A stretch of 64,000 nt of DNA from Nonlabens xiamenensis (GCF_003865345.1 NZ_RMVE01000003.1:372001-436000), one strand, 5' to 3'; counted from the stretch's first letter, positions 17,601 through 27,020 are shown. Made by a program: numbers and translations. The notes: generated from the sequence alone by a model not told the origin.

Positions 17601-17965
17601 AAAAGATTTTAGGTATCATATTGACTGTTATTGTGCTGATGATGGTGTCGTGGTACGCATTTTTGTATTTCGCCAATTACTCTGATGGTTACCGCAGTGG
17701 CGAACTGATCAAATTTTCCCATAAGGGCTTTTTAGTTAAAACATGGGAAGGCGAAATTTCACAAGGCATCAGCGGTGCACAAATTTTTTCTTTTTCGGTC
17801 ATGGACAAGGAAGATGAAGTGATTAAAAAGCTACAGGAATACCAGGGAGAATACGTTAAACTCAAATATGAAGAAAAGTTTGGAACTTTCTTCTTTTGGG
17901 GTGATACCAAGTACTTTATTACCGAGGTAAGTCTGGAACAAAGCCCACATTTTAACAGGAATTGA
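17597..17965 (+). CDS. Small membrane-anchored protein, third gene of the SatD/DUF3307 unit
   Basis: A 122-residue protein with an N-terminal membrane helix (about 4-26) and a small soluble domain probably outside the membrane, ending in a beta-rich stretch with GTFFFWGDTKYF. Homologues are, from memory, sometimes labelled 6-phosphogluconate dehydrogenase, but nothing of that enzyme is visible here and the name should not be used. It begins inside the stop of the DUF3307 gene (ATGA overlap), so it belongs to the same operon. Function unknown. Confidence 0.7.
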   Translation: MKKILGIILTVIVLMMVSWYAFLYFANYSDGYRSGELIKFSHKGFLVKTWEGEISQGISGAQIFSFSVMDKEDEVIKKLQEYQGEYVKLKYEEKFGTFFFWGDTKYFITEVSLEQSPHFNRN

Positions 17966-18063
17966 AAGGACAACTACCTCCGTTAACCATAAAAATAAAT
18001 GGAGGTGCAGTGTATCATTCTTTATTTTAGGTTACTAGCCTATTCATTATCAAAATATCTGAC

Positions 18064-18609
18064 ATGAACGATCAATTCAAATCTCCTGAACAGTCCAGAG
18101 TGGTCTTATCCATCCTCATGCTTCCCTCTCATGCTAATTTTTCTGGGAAAATTCACGGAGGTTATATTTTGTCATTGATTGATCAAATCGCTTTTGCCTG
18201 TGCATCAAAGCACAGTGGGCACTATTGCGTCACTGCAAGTGTTGATGTCGTTGATTTTATGGCGCCTATTGAGGTGGGCGAAATGGTAACGCTAAAGGCC
18301 TCTATCAATTACGTGGGAAGAACCTCCATGGTTGTAGGGATCAGAGTAGAAGCAGAAAATATTCAGACGGGAGAAAGTAAGCATTGCAACTCGTCATTTG
18401 TGACCATGGTGGCCAAAGATGAGCACAGTAAAACGGTAAGTGTCCCCGGGTTAAAAATCAGTAATGAAACTCATGTACGTCGTTTTGCCAGAGCCATCAA
18501 GCGAAAACAACTCAAAAACAAAAGCTCCGAAGAAATACAATCGGCCAATTTTTCAGATGAAAAATATAAAGAGGCATTGAAGGAGTACAATGTTCAGGTC
18601 AACCTCTAA
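18064..18609 (+). CDS. Acyl-CoA thioesterase, hotdog fold
   Basis: A 181-residue cytoplasmic enzyme of the YciA/BACH group that hydrolyses acyl-CoA to free acid and CoA. The hotdog helix and its catalytic region are seen in NFSGKIHGGYILSLIDQ, followed by the strands containing DFMAPIEVGE and YVGRTSM. The C-terminal 45 residues are highly charged and beyond the core fold. Chain length is not predictable. The gene stands alone, about 100 bp after the SatD unit. Confidence 0.85.
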   Translation: MNDQFKSPEQSRVVLSILMLPSHANFSGKIHGGYILSLIDQIAFACASKHSGHYCVTASVDVVDFMAPIEVGEMVTLKASINYVGRTSMVVGIRVEAENIQTGESKHCNSSFVTMVAKDEHSKTVSVPGLKISNETHVRRFARAIKRKQLKNKSSEEIQSANFSDEKYKEALKEYNVQVNL

Positions 18610-18663
18610 CAGTTTGTATGCACCTAACTATCAAGGAATTGATCTAGATATGGGTTCATGAGG

Positions 18664-19515
18664 TTAAAATACCCGTACCAGATTGAATCCAAAGTAAAAG
18701 CGCCCATCGGTCCAGTCACCTGCACCCTGACTTAAAAAACCATTGGTGAGCATGGGCTGAGCATTAGTAAAGTGCATCTGAAATACATGCCCCCCGGTTT
18801 CAAGATCTACACCAATACTCAATGGATTAACAAATGGACTGTCCTCGGCCCTGTTGAGGTGATAACCATAGTCTGCATTGATGCTCCATCTGTTTGACAA
18901 TTTATATCTAGCCCCTAATCCCACAGCATATTGGGAATTATCTTGCTCATCCAATGGAACAAAGTTTTGATGAAAAAAAGTGGGACTGATCTGACCAGAC
19001 AAGCGATCTGACAGCTTTCTGGCAACAATTAGCTGGGCAGTATACCCCAATCGATCCACAAACTCCAATTTGGGATAAATAGCCTTGTCTAATTCTGTGT
19101 TGGCATCCATGGCAGTAAATAAGGCAACAGAAAACGGAAATCCTTCCAACTCCTGAGATTTCAAACGAAACTTAGAGGCCAATTGATAGGTTTTGTTGAA
19201 TCCGCTGCGACTGGCTTCTATATGCATCCATGGCGTAAGGCCGTAAACAAATTGAAATCTCGTCACGGCGTTATCTAAACCAAAAAGATCGTCAATACCG
19301 TTTTCCACACTGCCAAAGCGGTGCGAAATGACCACTTGTAACTCTTTAGGAGCAACCAGTTTAGTGGTTTCAAAATTGACCACTTTCAGGGATTTCCAGG
19401 TAGCAAATACCGTCTTGTCCTGCTCAGGCTCCAGCCCCTCCAACAAATCATCTTCTTGAGCCATGGCCACTAGGCTAAAGCAAAACAATAGCATTCCGAT
19501 AAAAAATCTTTTCAT
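18664..19515 (-). CDS. DUF5777 family outer-membrane beta-barrel protein
   Basis: A 283-residue protein with a signal peptide (cleavage after VAMA, residue 19) and alternating beta strands ending in an aromatic-terminated strand (FYFGFNLVRVF), as for outer-membrane barrels. The motif VVISHRFGSVENGIDDLFGLDN is typical of DUF5777 as I recall it (only part quoted here matters: HRFGS...DDLFGLD). Function unknown. It lies next to haem-motif proteins and YceI, an association that suggests a shared envelope redox or lipid function, which is inference. Confidence 0.75.
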   Translation of the reverse strand: MKRFFIGMLLFCFSLVAMAQEDDLLEGLEPEQDKTVFATWKSLKVVNFETTKLVAPKELQVVISHRFGSVENGIDDLFGLDNAVTRFQFVYGLTPWMHIEASRSGFNKTYQLASKFRLKSQELEGFPFSVALFTAMDANTELDKAIYPKLEFVDRLGYTAQLIVARKLSDRLSGQISPTFFHQNFVPLDEQDNSQYAVGLGARYKLSNRWSINADYGYHLNRAEDSPFVNPLSIGVDLETGGHVFQMHFTNAQPMLTNGFLSQGAGDWTDGRFYFGFNLVRVF

Positions 19516-19639
19516 ATATGGGTAATGGTTTGGATTTGAATTGAATTTATCGACCCTGGTCGGTATTGAAAACAGTTGGTTGATTTAAAATAAAAATAAT
19601 GGCAGGGTTATACCCCACCATTACTAAGTTTGCTCAAAT

Positions 19640-20407
19640 TTATTGTTTGAAAAATTTCTGTACTGCCACCTGATCATCTACGCTTACGTGACTCAGGTAC
19701 ATGCCGCTAGCCAGGTGACTGATATCCAATTGGTCTTCTCGATTAATTTCACGCTGGATGACGGTTTGACCACTCATATTATAAATCTTCAAATTAGCCT
19801 GTTCAGCATTGGCTAGGACAAAATTAAGATTTGATGAAGCTATGGAAGGAAATAAACGGTAAGCGCTAATTGATTCGTCTGAATTAGTTAAGACCGCCGT
19901 AGAATTACCGCTGATCATCTGGTCTCCACCGTTACCACTGGCATTATTAGCCTGAATGGTAGCGTAGTAAAAAGTCACCGGTCCTTCATCAGTGGCTGGT
20001 GCAGTCCAGTCCAAGTTCCAGTTATTGGAACTATTACCTGATCCCGTGTGGGTCAGCCCGGCATTGTCCGAACGTAACATTGTACCAGTTCCTGCGGTCC
20101 ACGAACCCACCTTTGTACCTCCGGCAGTTTCGGCAGTGATGTTAAATCCAAACTTAGAAACACTACTCCCATTGATGGCCAAATTGAGAGTGTAGGTTTG
20201 ATTGGCCGCATAGGCAGTAGGCACATTGCTTAAGACTGGTGTTCCACCGTGGTTAGCACCTGGACTATGACATTGTGTACAGGTGTTACCACCATCTCCC
20301 GGAGATCCAGAAAAACTACCTGGTTGACCGCTTGAAAAAGCTACCAGTATGCATAAGGCTATAGGAATAACGGTTAGAATGCTGTAAAAGGAGTAATTTT
20401 TTCTCAT
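19640..20407 (-). CDS. T9SS cargo with choice-of-anchor V domain and CxxCH motif
   Basis: A 255-residue exported protein. After a signal peptide (about 1-27) comes GDGGNTCTQCHSPG, a CxxCH motif that could bind c-type haem, then a Reeler-like choice-of-anchor V beta domain (about 55-165) and a C-terminal type A sorting domain (about 180-255; YRLFPS, IYNMSGQTV, LASGMYLSHV, ending VQKFFKQ). It should be exported through the type IX system served by PorQ and anchored on the cell surface. Confidence 0.85.
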   Translation of the reverse strand: MRKNYSFYSILTVIPIALCILVAFSSGQPGSFSGSPGDGGNTCTQCHSPGANHGGTPVLSNVPTAYAANQTYTLNLAINGSSVSKFGFNITAETAGGTKVGSWTAGTGTMLRSDNAGLTHTGSGNSSNNWNLDWTAPATDEGPVTFYYATIQANNASGNGGDQMISGNSTAVLTNSDESISAYRLFPSIASSNLNFVLANAEQANLKIYNMSGQTVIQREINREDQLDISHLASGMYLSHVSVDDQVAVQKFFKQ

Positions 20408-20418
20408 AACAATTGAAT

Positions 20419-20802
20419 TTAGGGATTATTGATTATTATAGCTTGATCAATTTTAATTTCCTCCAGAAGGTCATCGTAGCCTACACACCTTCCTTTGATC
20501 ATTAAAACTGTATTATTGGTAGAACTTAACTCCTCAGCTAATTCTATAAAAACTTTGTTGTCTAAAGTTATATTGAAAGACTCCTGAGAAGTGATTTTTC
20601 CTTGTACCTGGATCACTTGATCTATAATATCGCGATCGTTCTCTGTGTCTGCATCCTGAAAAATAGCTAGCAATTCATCTGCTTCATAGGTAGCAATAGC
20701 ATCTTCTGAGGCGATGTCCCTATGATCTTGATAGATAAAATAATAACCGCTCAACCCTACAAGAGCAATTAAAATCAGCACGACCAATAATATTTTTTTC
20801 AT
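20419..20802 (-). CDS. Membrane-anchored OB-fold (tRNA_anti-like) protein
   Basis: A 127-residue protein with an N-terminal membrane helix or signal (about 4-24) and a small OB-fold domain (about 50-125) seen in VIQVQGKITS, VFIELAEE and VLMIKGRCVGYDDLL. This fits the tRNA_anti-like family, whose extracytoplasmic members have no known substrate. It is probably co-transcribed with the T9SS protein (11 bp apart) and divergent from the cytochrome-like lipoprotein gene. Confidence 0.7.
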   Translation of the reverse strand: MKKILLVVLILIALVGLSGYYFIYQDHRDIASEDAIATYEADELLAIFQDADTENDRDIIDQVIQVQGKITSQESFNITLDNKVFIELAEELSSTNNTVLMIKGRCVGYDDLLEEIKIDQAIIINNP

Positions 20803-20876
20803 TGTAGGAACAATTAAAGTAAATTTAGTTTAAATTTATAACAAACTGTTGATATTCAACAAATAAAACACTCCGT

Positions 20877-21233
20877 GTGAAAAACATCATTTTCCTTTTG
20901 TTAATTTCTTGGTTATTTTTTTCTTGTTCAGCAACCAGTCCAGAAGACCTAGTAGACGATGAACCCATCACTGCATCGGTCACCTATAATGACGACATTA
21001 GTCCCATTGTGGAAAGCCAGTGTCTTTCCTGCCATAATGATAATTTTATGTCTGGCGGCAACAGTTATAGCAGTTACGTGCAATTCAGAGATGCTGTAGA
21101 AAATGGAGAGGTGATCAATCGCATCACCAGACCTGTGGGAGATCCTGAAAAAATGCCCCAAGGCGGACAATTACCCGATAGCAGTATCAATCTAATCATC
21201 CAGTGGCAAGCCGATGGATATCTTGAAAATTAA
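20877..21233 (+). CDS. Cytochrome c-like lipoprotein
   Basis: A 118-residue protein that starts with GTG; no ATG is available before the signal sequence. The lipobox-like LFFSC places the lipidated cysteine at residue 17. CLSCH is a single covalent haem motif, and MPQGG downstream may offer the methionine ligand. It should sit in the periplasm or outer membrane as an electron carrier or haem-binding protein. YceI follows 2 bp later, so the two form an operon. Confidence 0.8.
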   Translation: MKNIIFLLLISWLFFSCSATSPEDLVDDEPITASVTYNDDISPIVESQCLSCHNDNFMSGGNSYSSYVQFRDAVENGEVINRITRPVGDPEKMPQGGQLPDSSINLIIQWQADGYLEN

Positions 21234-21235
21234 AT

Positions 21236-21778
21236 ATGATGAAGACATTTTTCCTCTTAGTTACTATACTCTGTAGTTTAACGATAACTGCTCAAAAGAA
21301 AATTCTGACCAAAACCGCCAGTATCTCTTTTGAAGGTTCTGTGGATTCCTTTGAACCAGTGCAAGCCGAAAATAAAAATGTAACTGTGGTGATGGACGAG
21401 CAAGGCAATCTTGCCGCATTGGCATTGATGCGCGGATTTAAGTTTCCTATAGCGCTAATGGAAGAGCATTTTAATGAGAATTACATGGAAAGTGATCAAT
21501 ACCCCAAGGCGGTGTTAAGAGGTACGATTGTCAATTTTACGAGTATTCCACAGGATGGCATCGCTCATAACGTAGAATTGAAAGGAAATCTTGAAATGCA
21601 TGGGGTTAAACGCGCTGTAACCGTTCCTATCCGAATTACAAGATCAGGCGATACTTACGGTATAACAGCCACTTTTGACATACTACCCAGACACTACGAT
21701 ATAGCAATTCCATCTGTTGTACGCAACAAAATTGCAGAAAGTATCAAGGTGACCGTAAAGGCCAATCTATCCGAATAA
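21236..21778 (+). CDS. YceI-family periplasmic lipid-binding protein
   Basis: A 180-residue protein with a signal peptide (about 1-20) and the YceI lipocalin-like barrel: ASISFEGSVDSFEP at the start, MRGFKFP, the DQYPKAVLRG strand and DILPRHYDI near the end. YceI proteins bind isoprenoid or quinone-like lipids in the periplasm. Two adjacent ATG codons (21236 and 21239) are possible starts. It is coupled to the upstream cytochrome-like lipoprotein, which supports a joint redox-lipid role by inference. Confidence 0.85.
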   Translation: MMKTFFLLVTILCSLTITAQKKILTKTASISFEGSVDSFEPVQAENKNVTVVMDEQGNLAALALMRGFKFPIALMEEHFNENYMESDQYPKAVLRGTIVNFTSIPQDGIAHNVELKGNLEMHGVKRAVTVPIRITRSGDTYGITATFDILPRHYDIAIPSVVRNKIAESIKVTVKANLSE

Positions 21779-21787
21779 GCGCACCGA

Positions 21788-23314
21788 TTACTCGTTAACC
21801 CTGACGGCATTCAGCTCATAGAAGAAAATATCCTGGTTGGGTATGTCAAAACTAATTCCTTTGACATTCCCATAGGCATCCTTTTCAAAATTCACCGTTC
21901 CAAAACCAAACCACGCCTGTGGATGATCCCATACTATTTCGTAGGCATCGTAATTAAAATGCTCCAGACTGCTGTTCAATAATGGGGAATGTTCCCAAAG
22001 TAAACGCAGTTTCCCCTCTTCTTCAACTACCTCAAAATTTCCGTAGATATCTGCATGATAGGTACCAGTGATGGTCTTTCTATCTAAGATGGGTGTTGTT
22101 CCTTTTACTCGCTTTGAACGTCGGTCAGCCACTCTTGTATCACTGGCTTTCCAATTTTTATAACTCACCTGCATCTGGCTGCTCCAATCTTTTTCATCTC
22201 TGCCTAGGTAGCGGTCCAAAATGTAAAAAGCAATAGCGTTGGTTGGAGCTCGTAAACCATTGGTTAGCACCACAACACCTAATTTTTCATCAGGTAGCAT
22301 TTGCACAGTGGATATCATACCGTCATATCCACCGCCATGTCGAACTCTGAAGTGCCCATAATAATCCCCCAGAAACCACCCTAATCCATACCCGTTGTAT
22401 TGACTACCAGTGGCATTGCGATTTACCTGATTGGTGGTAAAGCTGTTGTGCAGGGTCCACATGCGATTTCGGTTGGAAATATTAAATAAGGTATCAGAAC
22501 CATGCACTCCGTGATTCATATTGAAAATCATCCATTTGCCCATGTCGTGCACACTAGAAATCAATCCGCCGGTGGATTGTATATTGTCCCAAGCTACCCA
22601 CGGAGTGATGTAGTGATCATCATTTGCGTCCAAAGCATGCGGAGTTGCCACATTGCTCTTGTTTTTCAAGTCTTTTACACTCACTACCGTATCATCCATG
22701 TTCAGTGGCTGTAAGAATCGTTCCTGAACGTTTTCTTTAAAGGACTTTCCTGTTACTTTTTCAATTAAGTCCCCAGCGGTAATAAACATCAAGTTAGAAT
22801 ATCCATAACCCGCCCTAAATTCGTAGGCTTGAGGGACAAATTTTATTCGACGCACGATTTCTTCTGTGGTAAAGGTTGATTTGTACCAAATTGCATCCCC
22901 AGAAAAGTTCCCTAATCCCACGTTGTGACTCAATAAGTCTTCTACCGTCACCATCTGTGAGATTACAGGGTCATAAACTTCAAAATAAGGTAAGTATTGC
23001 TGTACCTTGTCTTTCCAGTCCAGCTTCCCCTCTTCTACCAGCTGGGCAATAATAGCCGCAGTAAATGCTTTGGTGTTGCTAGCAATGGCATATAAGGTGT
23101 GCTCGTCTGGACTAGTTTTACCACCCAATTCCTTGACTCCGTATCCTTTTTCAAAAACGATCTTCCCATCCTTGACGATGGCCACACTCAAACCAGGTAT
23201 TTCCCACTCCTTTTGAGTTTTAGCGATATAACTATCTATTTGTTTTAAGTCCGGTTGTTGGGCCTGTAGGCTTAGACTGAGCAAAAGGACCAAGGTCATC
23301 AAAAGATTTCTCAT
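21788..23314 (-). CDS. Serine hydrolase, class C beta-lactamase-like
   Basis: A 508-residue exported enzyme with a signal peptide (about 1-18). The catalytic motifs of the penicillin-binding protein/class C fold are present: SNTK (SxxK), YSN and HGGG in place of KTG. The C-terminal 130 residues form a DUF3471-like beta domain. Such proteins hydrolyse peptides, esters or D-amino acid peptides; resistance to beta-lactams cannot be assumed. It ends 10 bp from the convergent YceI gene. Confidence 0.87.
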   Translation of the reverse strand: MRNLLMTLVLLLSLSLQAQQPDLKQIDSYIAKTQKEWEIPGLSVAIVKDGKIVFEKGYGVKELGGKTSPDEHTLYAIASNTKAFTAAIIAQLVEEGKLDWKDKVQQYLPYFEVYDPVISQMVTVEDLLSHNVGLGNFSGDAIWYKSTFTTEEIVRRIKFVPQAYEFRAGYGYSNLMFITAGDLIEKVTGKSFKENVQERFLQPLNMDDTVVSVKDLKNKSNVATPHALDANDDHYITPWVAWDNIQSTGGLISSVHDMGKWMIFNMNHGVHGSDTLFNISNRNRMWTLHNSFTTNQVNRNATGSQYNGYGLGWFLGDYYGHFRVRHGGGYDGMISTVQMLPDEKLGVVVLTNGLRAPTNAIAFYILDRYLGRDEKDWSSQMQVSYKNWKASDTRVADRRSKRVKGTTPILDRKTITGTYHADIYGNFEVVEEEGKLRLLWEHSPLLNSSLEHFNYDAYEIVWDHPQAWFGFGTVNFEKDAYGNVKGISFDIPNQDIFFYELNAVRVNE

Positions 23315-23617
23315 GATAGTAATATTTAGGGGAAAGATAGTGGTTGTTCCGCTTTCGCGAAAGCGATATGTGCTGTACTTTACCTTTGAATCCTCTTAAG
23401 CCTCAAGTTGAATGCACGGCTGGTAGCACAATTTAGATCAGCCTTGTCCCATTCATAAATTATGCATACCATGTTTTTGAATTTTCCGTTCATTGTTTGC
23501 TCCCTACTATTGGCGAGTAGTTTTTAGATAATGGTGGAGGAAATCTAACCTTTCTGAAGGGTGACAATGAGTCAATTTGTCTCAGCTTTTCTAAACCTCG
23601 GGTGAATAAGGAATGAA
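23315..23617. other. Intergenic region holding one iterated palindrome
   Basis: No gene or RNA is visible on either strand. It contains the palindrome at 23350-23365, 36 bp upstream of the serine hydrolase start. No TAnnTTTG box was found for the hydrolase. Confidence 0.5.
23350..23365. repeat. Iterated palindrome CGCTTTCGCGAAAGCG
   Basis: Exact copy between genes, in the upstream region of the serine hydrolase. Confidence 0.9.
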
Positions 23618-23980
23618 TTATCGCTTTTCAAAATACGGGGAGTTTGCTCTTATCAATAGCTGTTTCATTCTTTTTTGAGACGGGATCCAGATCCACAAGC
23701 CGATGATATTCAGAAATAATACAAAAAAGCTTTCGCTCCATTTGCGTGATTGACGTACAGGCATTTTTTTCCAAATAAACCATACGGCGTAAAACCCTGG
23801 TATAAACTTGAGCAGTATCCAATAATAAGATGGCAATCCCCAAGGATTCAAAAAGGAGAAATCAAAGTCAAAACCTAAGTCTAGAATTAAAAAGATAAGT
23901 AATATCACGGTATAAATGGTCATCAACCTGCGCAACCGTTGTAAATGTAATAAGGTCGCTTGCTGTTCTTGTGTTTCCAT
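23618..23980 (-). CDS. Small membrane protein of unknown function
   Basis: A 120-residue protein with three hydrophobic segments (about 20-40, 48-70 and 84-100) and basic ends. I do not recognise a family. It has a normal ATG and no overlap with neighbours, lies downstream of carB on the same strand but after that gene's terminator, and could be a real minor gene. Confidence 0.5.
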   Translation of the reverse strand: METQEQQATLLHLQRLRRLMTIYTVILLIFLILDLGFDFDFSFLNPWGLPSYYWILLKFIPGFYAVWFIWKKMPVRQSRKWSESFFVLFLNIIGLWIWIPSQKRMKQLLIRANSPYFEKR

Positions 23981-24007
23981 AGCTTAGAAGATAGAAAATA
24001 TGGATTA

Positions 24008-24039
24008 CAAAAACAAATCCCGATGCAGGGCATCGGGAT
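24008..24039 (-). terminator. Intrinsic terminator of carB
   Basis: Ten-bp GC-rich stem 24017-24026 / 24030-24039 with a 3-nt loop, followed on the minus strand by TTTGTTTTTGT. Confidence 0.8.
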
Positions 24040-24061
24040 CGTTGTTGTTGAAATAGAAATA

Positions 24062-26914
24062 TTATTTGCTTAAGTACATTCTGCGCCGGGCGTACAAATC
24101 ATAGAATTCGTCGTCTTTCAGGCTGTCCACAAACAGAATGCTTTCTCCAGTTGACTTCATTTCAGGTCCCAGTCGCTTATCTACGTTAGGGAATTTATTA
24201 AAGGAGAACACAGGTTGCTTGATGGCATAACCATTCAATTGAGGATTGAAGTCAAAGTCAGTGACCTTGTTGTGTCCGAGCATGATCTTGGTGGCATAGT
24301 TGACATATGGTTCACCATAAGCTTTGGCGATAAATGGTACCGTACGCGAGGCACGCGGATTAGCTTCAATGATATAAACCATATCATCTTTGATGGCAAA
24401 TTGAATATTGATCAAGCCCACGGTCTTCAGTGCCAGCGCAATCTTCTTGGTATGATCTTTAATCTGTTGCATTACCAGGTCGCCCAAGTTAAATGGTGGC
24501 AAAGTAGCGTTTGAGTCTCCAGAGTGGACTCCACAAGGCTCGATGTGCTCCATGATCCCGATGATATATACATTTTCTCCATCACAGATCGCATCAGCTT
24601 CTGCTTCTATTGCTCCGTCCAGGTAATGATCCAACAGCAATACATTATTAGGAATCTTACGCAGAATATCTACTACATGTGCTTCCAGCTCATCCTTATT
24701 GATCACGATCTTCATACCCTGGCCACCCAATACATAAGAAGGTCTCACCAGTATCGGAAAATCAAGTTTATCGGCGACCTTTAGGGCTTCATCAGGTGTG
24801 GTGGCGGTATCAAATTCTGGATAAGGGATATTATTCTCCTTGAGCAAGTTGGAAAATTCTCCTCTGTCCTCGGCGAGGTCCAGTGCCTCATAGGTAGTCC
24901 CCATGATTTTGATCCCGTATCTGTCCAGTTTTTCGGCCAATTTTAAGGCGGTTTGACCTCCCAATTGCACGATCACACCTTCAGGCTTTTCATGACGTAT
25001 GATGTCATAAATATGTTCCCAGAAGACAGGCTCAAAATAAAGTTTATCGGCTGTATCAAAGTCGGTAGATACCGTTTCTGGATTACAGTTGATCATGATG
25101 GTTTCATACCCACATTCTTGCGCAGCATAGACTCCATGCACACAGCAGTAATCAAATTCGATTCCCTGACCTATTCGGTTAGGGCCTGATCCTAATACTA
25201 TGATTTTCTTTTTGTCACTGACCACACTTTCATTTTGCGTGTAGCGCTTACCATCGGCGGTCTCAATATCAGCTTCAAAAGTAGAATAATAGTAGGGTGT
25301 AACTGCGGGAAACTCTGCCGCACAGGTATCTACCAGTTTGTACACTCGGTTGATGTTCAGTTCGTCCCTTTTGTTATAGACTTCACTTTCCAGGCAACCT
25401 AACATATGAGCGATCTGGCGGTCAGCAAATCCTTTTTGTTTGGCCTCCAGGAGCAGCTTTCGCGAAAGCGTATCTATCTTATATTTCCCGATCTCTTTTT
25501 CCAAAAGGAAAAGTTCCTCAAACTGCTTGAGGTACCACATGTCGATTTTGGTAATCTCGTGGATGCGAGAAAGTGATATTCCCATGGCAATCGCATCGTA
25601 CAAGGCAAAGACACGGTCCCAACTCGCGTGTGTCAACTTGTCGATCACCTGGTTATAGTCGGTATATCCTTTTCCATCTGCGCCCAGACCATTTCTTTTG
25701 ATCTCTAGCGATTGGGTCGCTTTGTGCAAAGCTTCCTGGAAGGATCTACCTATTCCCATCACTTCACCTACAGCTTTCATCTGTAGACCCAATGTGCGAT
25801 CAGAACCTTCAAACTTATCAAAGTTCCAACGAGGGATTTTTACAATCACATAATCCAATGTTGGCTCAAAAAGCGCAGAAGTAGTTCCCGTAATCTGGTT
25901 ATTCAACTCGTCCAGGGAGTAGCCCAATGCTAGTTTTGTAGCCACCTTGGCGATTGGATATCCGGTAGCTTTACTGGCTAGTGCCGAAGATCTGGATACA
26001 CGCGGATTGATTTCAATGGCAATGATATCTTCTTTTTCATCTGGACTTACCGCAAACTGTACGTTACAACCACCCTCAAACTCACCAATACTGCGCATCA
26101 TATGGATAGCCATGTCACGCATTTTCTGATAAGTCCTATCAGAGAGCGTCATGGCTGGTGCTACTGTGATCGAGTCACCAGTATGGATTCCCATCGGGTC
26201 CATATTTTCAATCGTACAGATGATAACAACATTGTCATTTTTGTCCCTGAGCAATTCCAGCTCATATTCCTTCCATCCCAACAAGGCCTTATCGATCATC
26301 ACCTCATGGATAGGCGATGCTTCAAGCCCTCGGGTGAGGAGTTCGTCATAATCTTCCTCTTTATACACAATAGCTGCACCCGCACCTCCCAAGGTAAACG
26401 AAGAGCGAATACAAAGAGGGAACCCAAATTCCTGGGCAATTTCTTTTCCTTTAAGGAAAGAGGTCGCTGTAGCTTGTGGAGCCATACCTACTCCGATTTC
26501 GCTCATCAAAGCGCGAAATTTCTCTCTATCTTCTGTAATGTTGATAGCATCGATATCCACACCGATCAAGTCCACATCATGGTCTTCCCAGATTCCTTTT
26601 TCCTGAGCTTCGATACATAAGTTCAAAGCGGTTTGTCCACCCATAGTAGGCAAAACGGCATCGATCTGTGGGTGCTCTGCAAGGATCTTTCTGAGCGAAT
26701 TGGTATTGAGCGGAAGGAGATAAACATGATCGGCCATACTGGGGTCGGTCATGATGGTCGCAGGATTGGAATTGATCAGGATGGTTTCAATTCCTTCTTC
26801 TCTTAACGATCGTAAGGATTGCGAACCCGCATAATCAAATTCGCAGGCTTGACCGATGATGATGGGACCGCTCCCGATGATGAGAATGGATTTGAGATCG
26901 CTTCTTTTAGGCAT
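24062..26914 (-). CDS. carB: Carbamoyl-phosphate synthase large subunit, short form
   Basis: A 950-residue enzyme making carbamoyl phosphate from ammonia (from CarA), bicarbonate and two ATP, for pyrimidines and arginine. Both ATP-grasp halves are present: IIGSGPIIIGQACEFDYAG starts the first and VLGSGPNRIGQGIEFDY the second. The protein ends at YARRRMYLSK, about where the C-terminal MGS-like allosteric domain of the 1073-residue E. coli enzyme would begin, so control by UMP or ornithine through that domain is absent. As far as I recall this short form is normal in Flavobacteriia. The palindrome core at 25456 is read as LSRKL. Confidence 0.95.
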   Translation of the reverse strand: MPKRSDLKSILIIGSGPIIIGQACEFDYAGSQSLRSLREEGIETILINSNPATIMTDPSMADHVYLLPLNTNSLRKILAEHPQIDAVLPTMGGQTALNLCIEAQEKGIWEDHDVDLIGVDIDAINITEDREKFRALMSEIGVGMAPQATATSFLKGKEIAQEFGFPLCIRSSFTLGGAGAAIVYKEEDYDELLTRGLEASPIHEVMIDKALLGWKEYELELLRDKNDNVVIICTIENMDPMGIHTGDSITVAPAMTLSDRTYQKMRDMAIHMMRSIGEFEGGCNVQFAVSPDEKEDIIAIEINPRVSRSSALASKATGYPIAKVATKLALGYSLDELNNQITGTTSALFEPTLDYVIVKIPRWNFDKFEGSDRTLGLQMKAVGEVMGIGRSFQEALHKATQSLEIKRNGLGADGKGYTDYNQVIDKLTHASWDRVFALYDAIAMGISLSRIHEITKIDMWYLKQFEELFLLEKEIGKYKIDTLSRKLLLEAKQKGFADRQIAHMLGCLESEVYNKRDELNINRVYKLVDTCAAEFPAVTPYYYSTFEADIETADGKRYTQNESVVSDKKKIIVLGSGPNRIGQGIEFDYCCVHGVYAAQECGYETIMINCNPETVSTDFDTADKLYFEPVFWEHIYDIIRHEKPEGVIVQLGGQTALKLAEKLDRYGIKIMGTTYEALDLAEDRGEFSNLLKENNIPYPEFDTATTPDEALKVADKLDFPILVRPSYVLGGQGMKIVINKDELEAHVVDILRKIPNNVLLLDHYLDGAIEAEADAICDGENVYIIGIMEHIEPCGVHSGDSNATLPPFNLGDLVMQQIKDHTKKIALALKTVGLINIQFAIKDDMVYIIEANPRASRTVPFIAKAYGEPYVNYATKIMLGHNKVTDFDFNPQLNGYAIKQPVFSFNKFPNVDKRLGPEMKSTGESILFVDSLKDDEFYDLYARRRMYLSK
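25456..25469. repeat. Iterated palindrome, 14-bp core
   Basis: GCTTTCGCGAAAGC with flanks A and G instead of C and G; inside carB, minus-strand reading LSRK. Confidence 0.85.
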
Positions 26915-26962
26915 GTTTTTGAATGGTTTTTATGGGACTTAAATATCGTGATTTTGAGGTAT

Positions 26963-26999
26963 AAAAAAAGGCGTTGATTCCAGAGAATCAACGCCTTTT
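26963..26999 (-). terminator. Intrinsic terminator of rpmH
   Basis: Fifteen-bp stem 26966-26980 / 26985-26999 with a CAGA loop. On the minus strand it runs into seven T (A at 26963-26969 on the plus strand). Confidence 0.85.
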
Positions 27000-27020
27000 A
27001 TATTTAGTAATGAACAATCA

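Noticed and set aside
17597-17965. 6-phosphogluconate dehydrogenase
   Set aside because: Only 122 residues with an N-terminal membrane helix; no NADP-binding or substrate motifs.
26102-26620. Long plus-strand frame inside carB
   Set aside because: Antisense shadow of a strongly conserved gene; no family resemblance.
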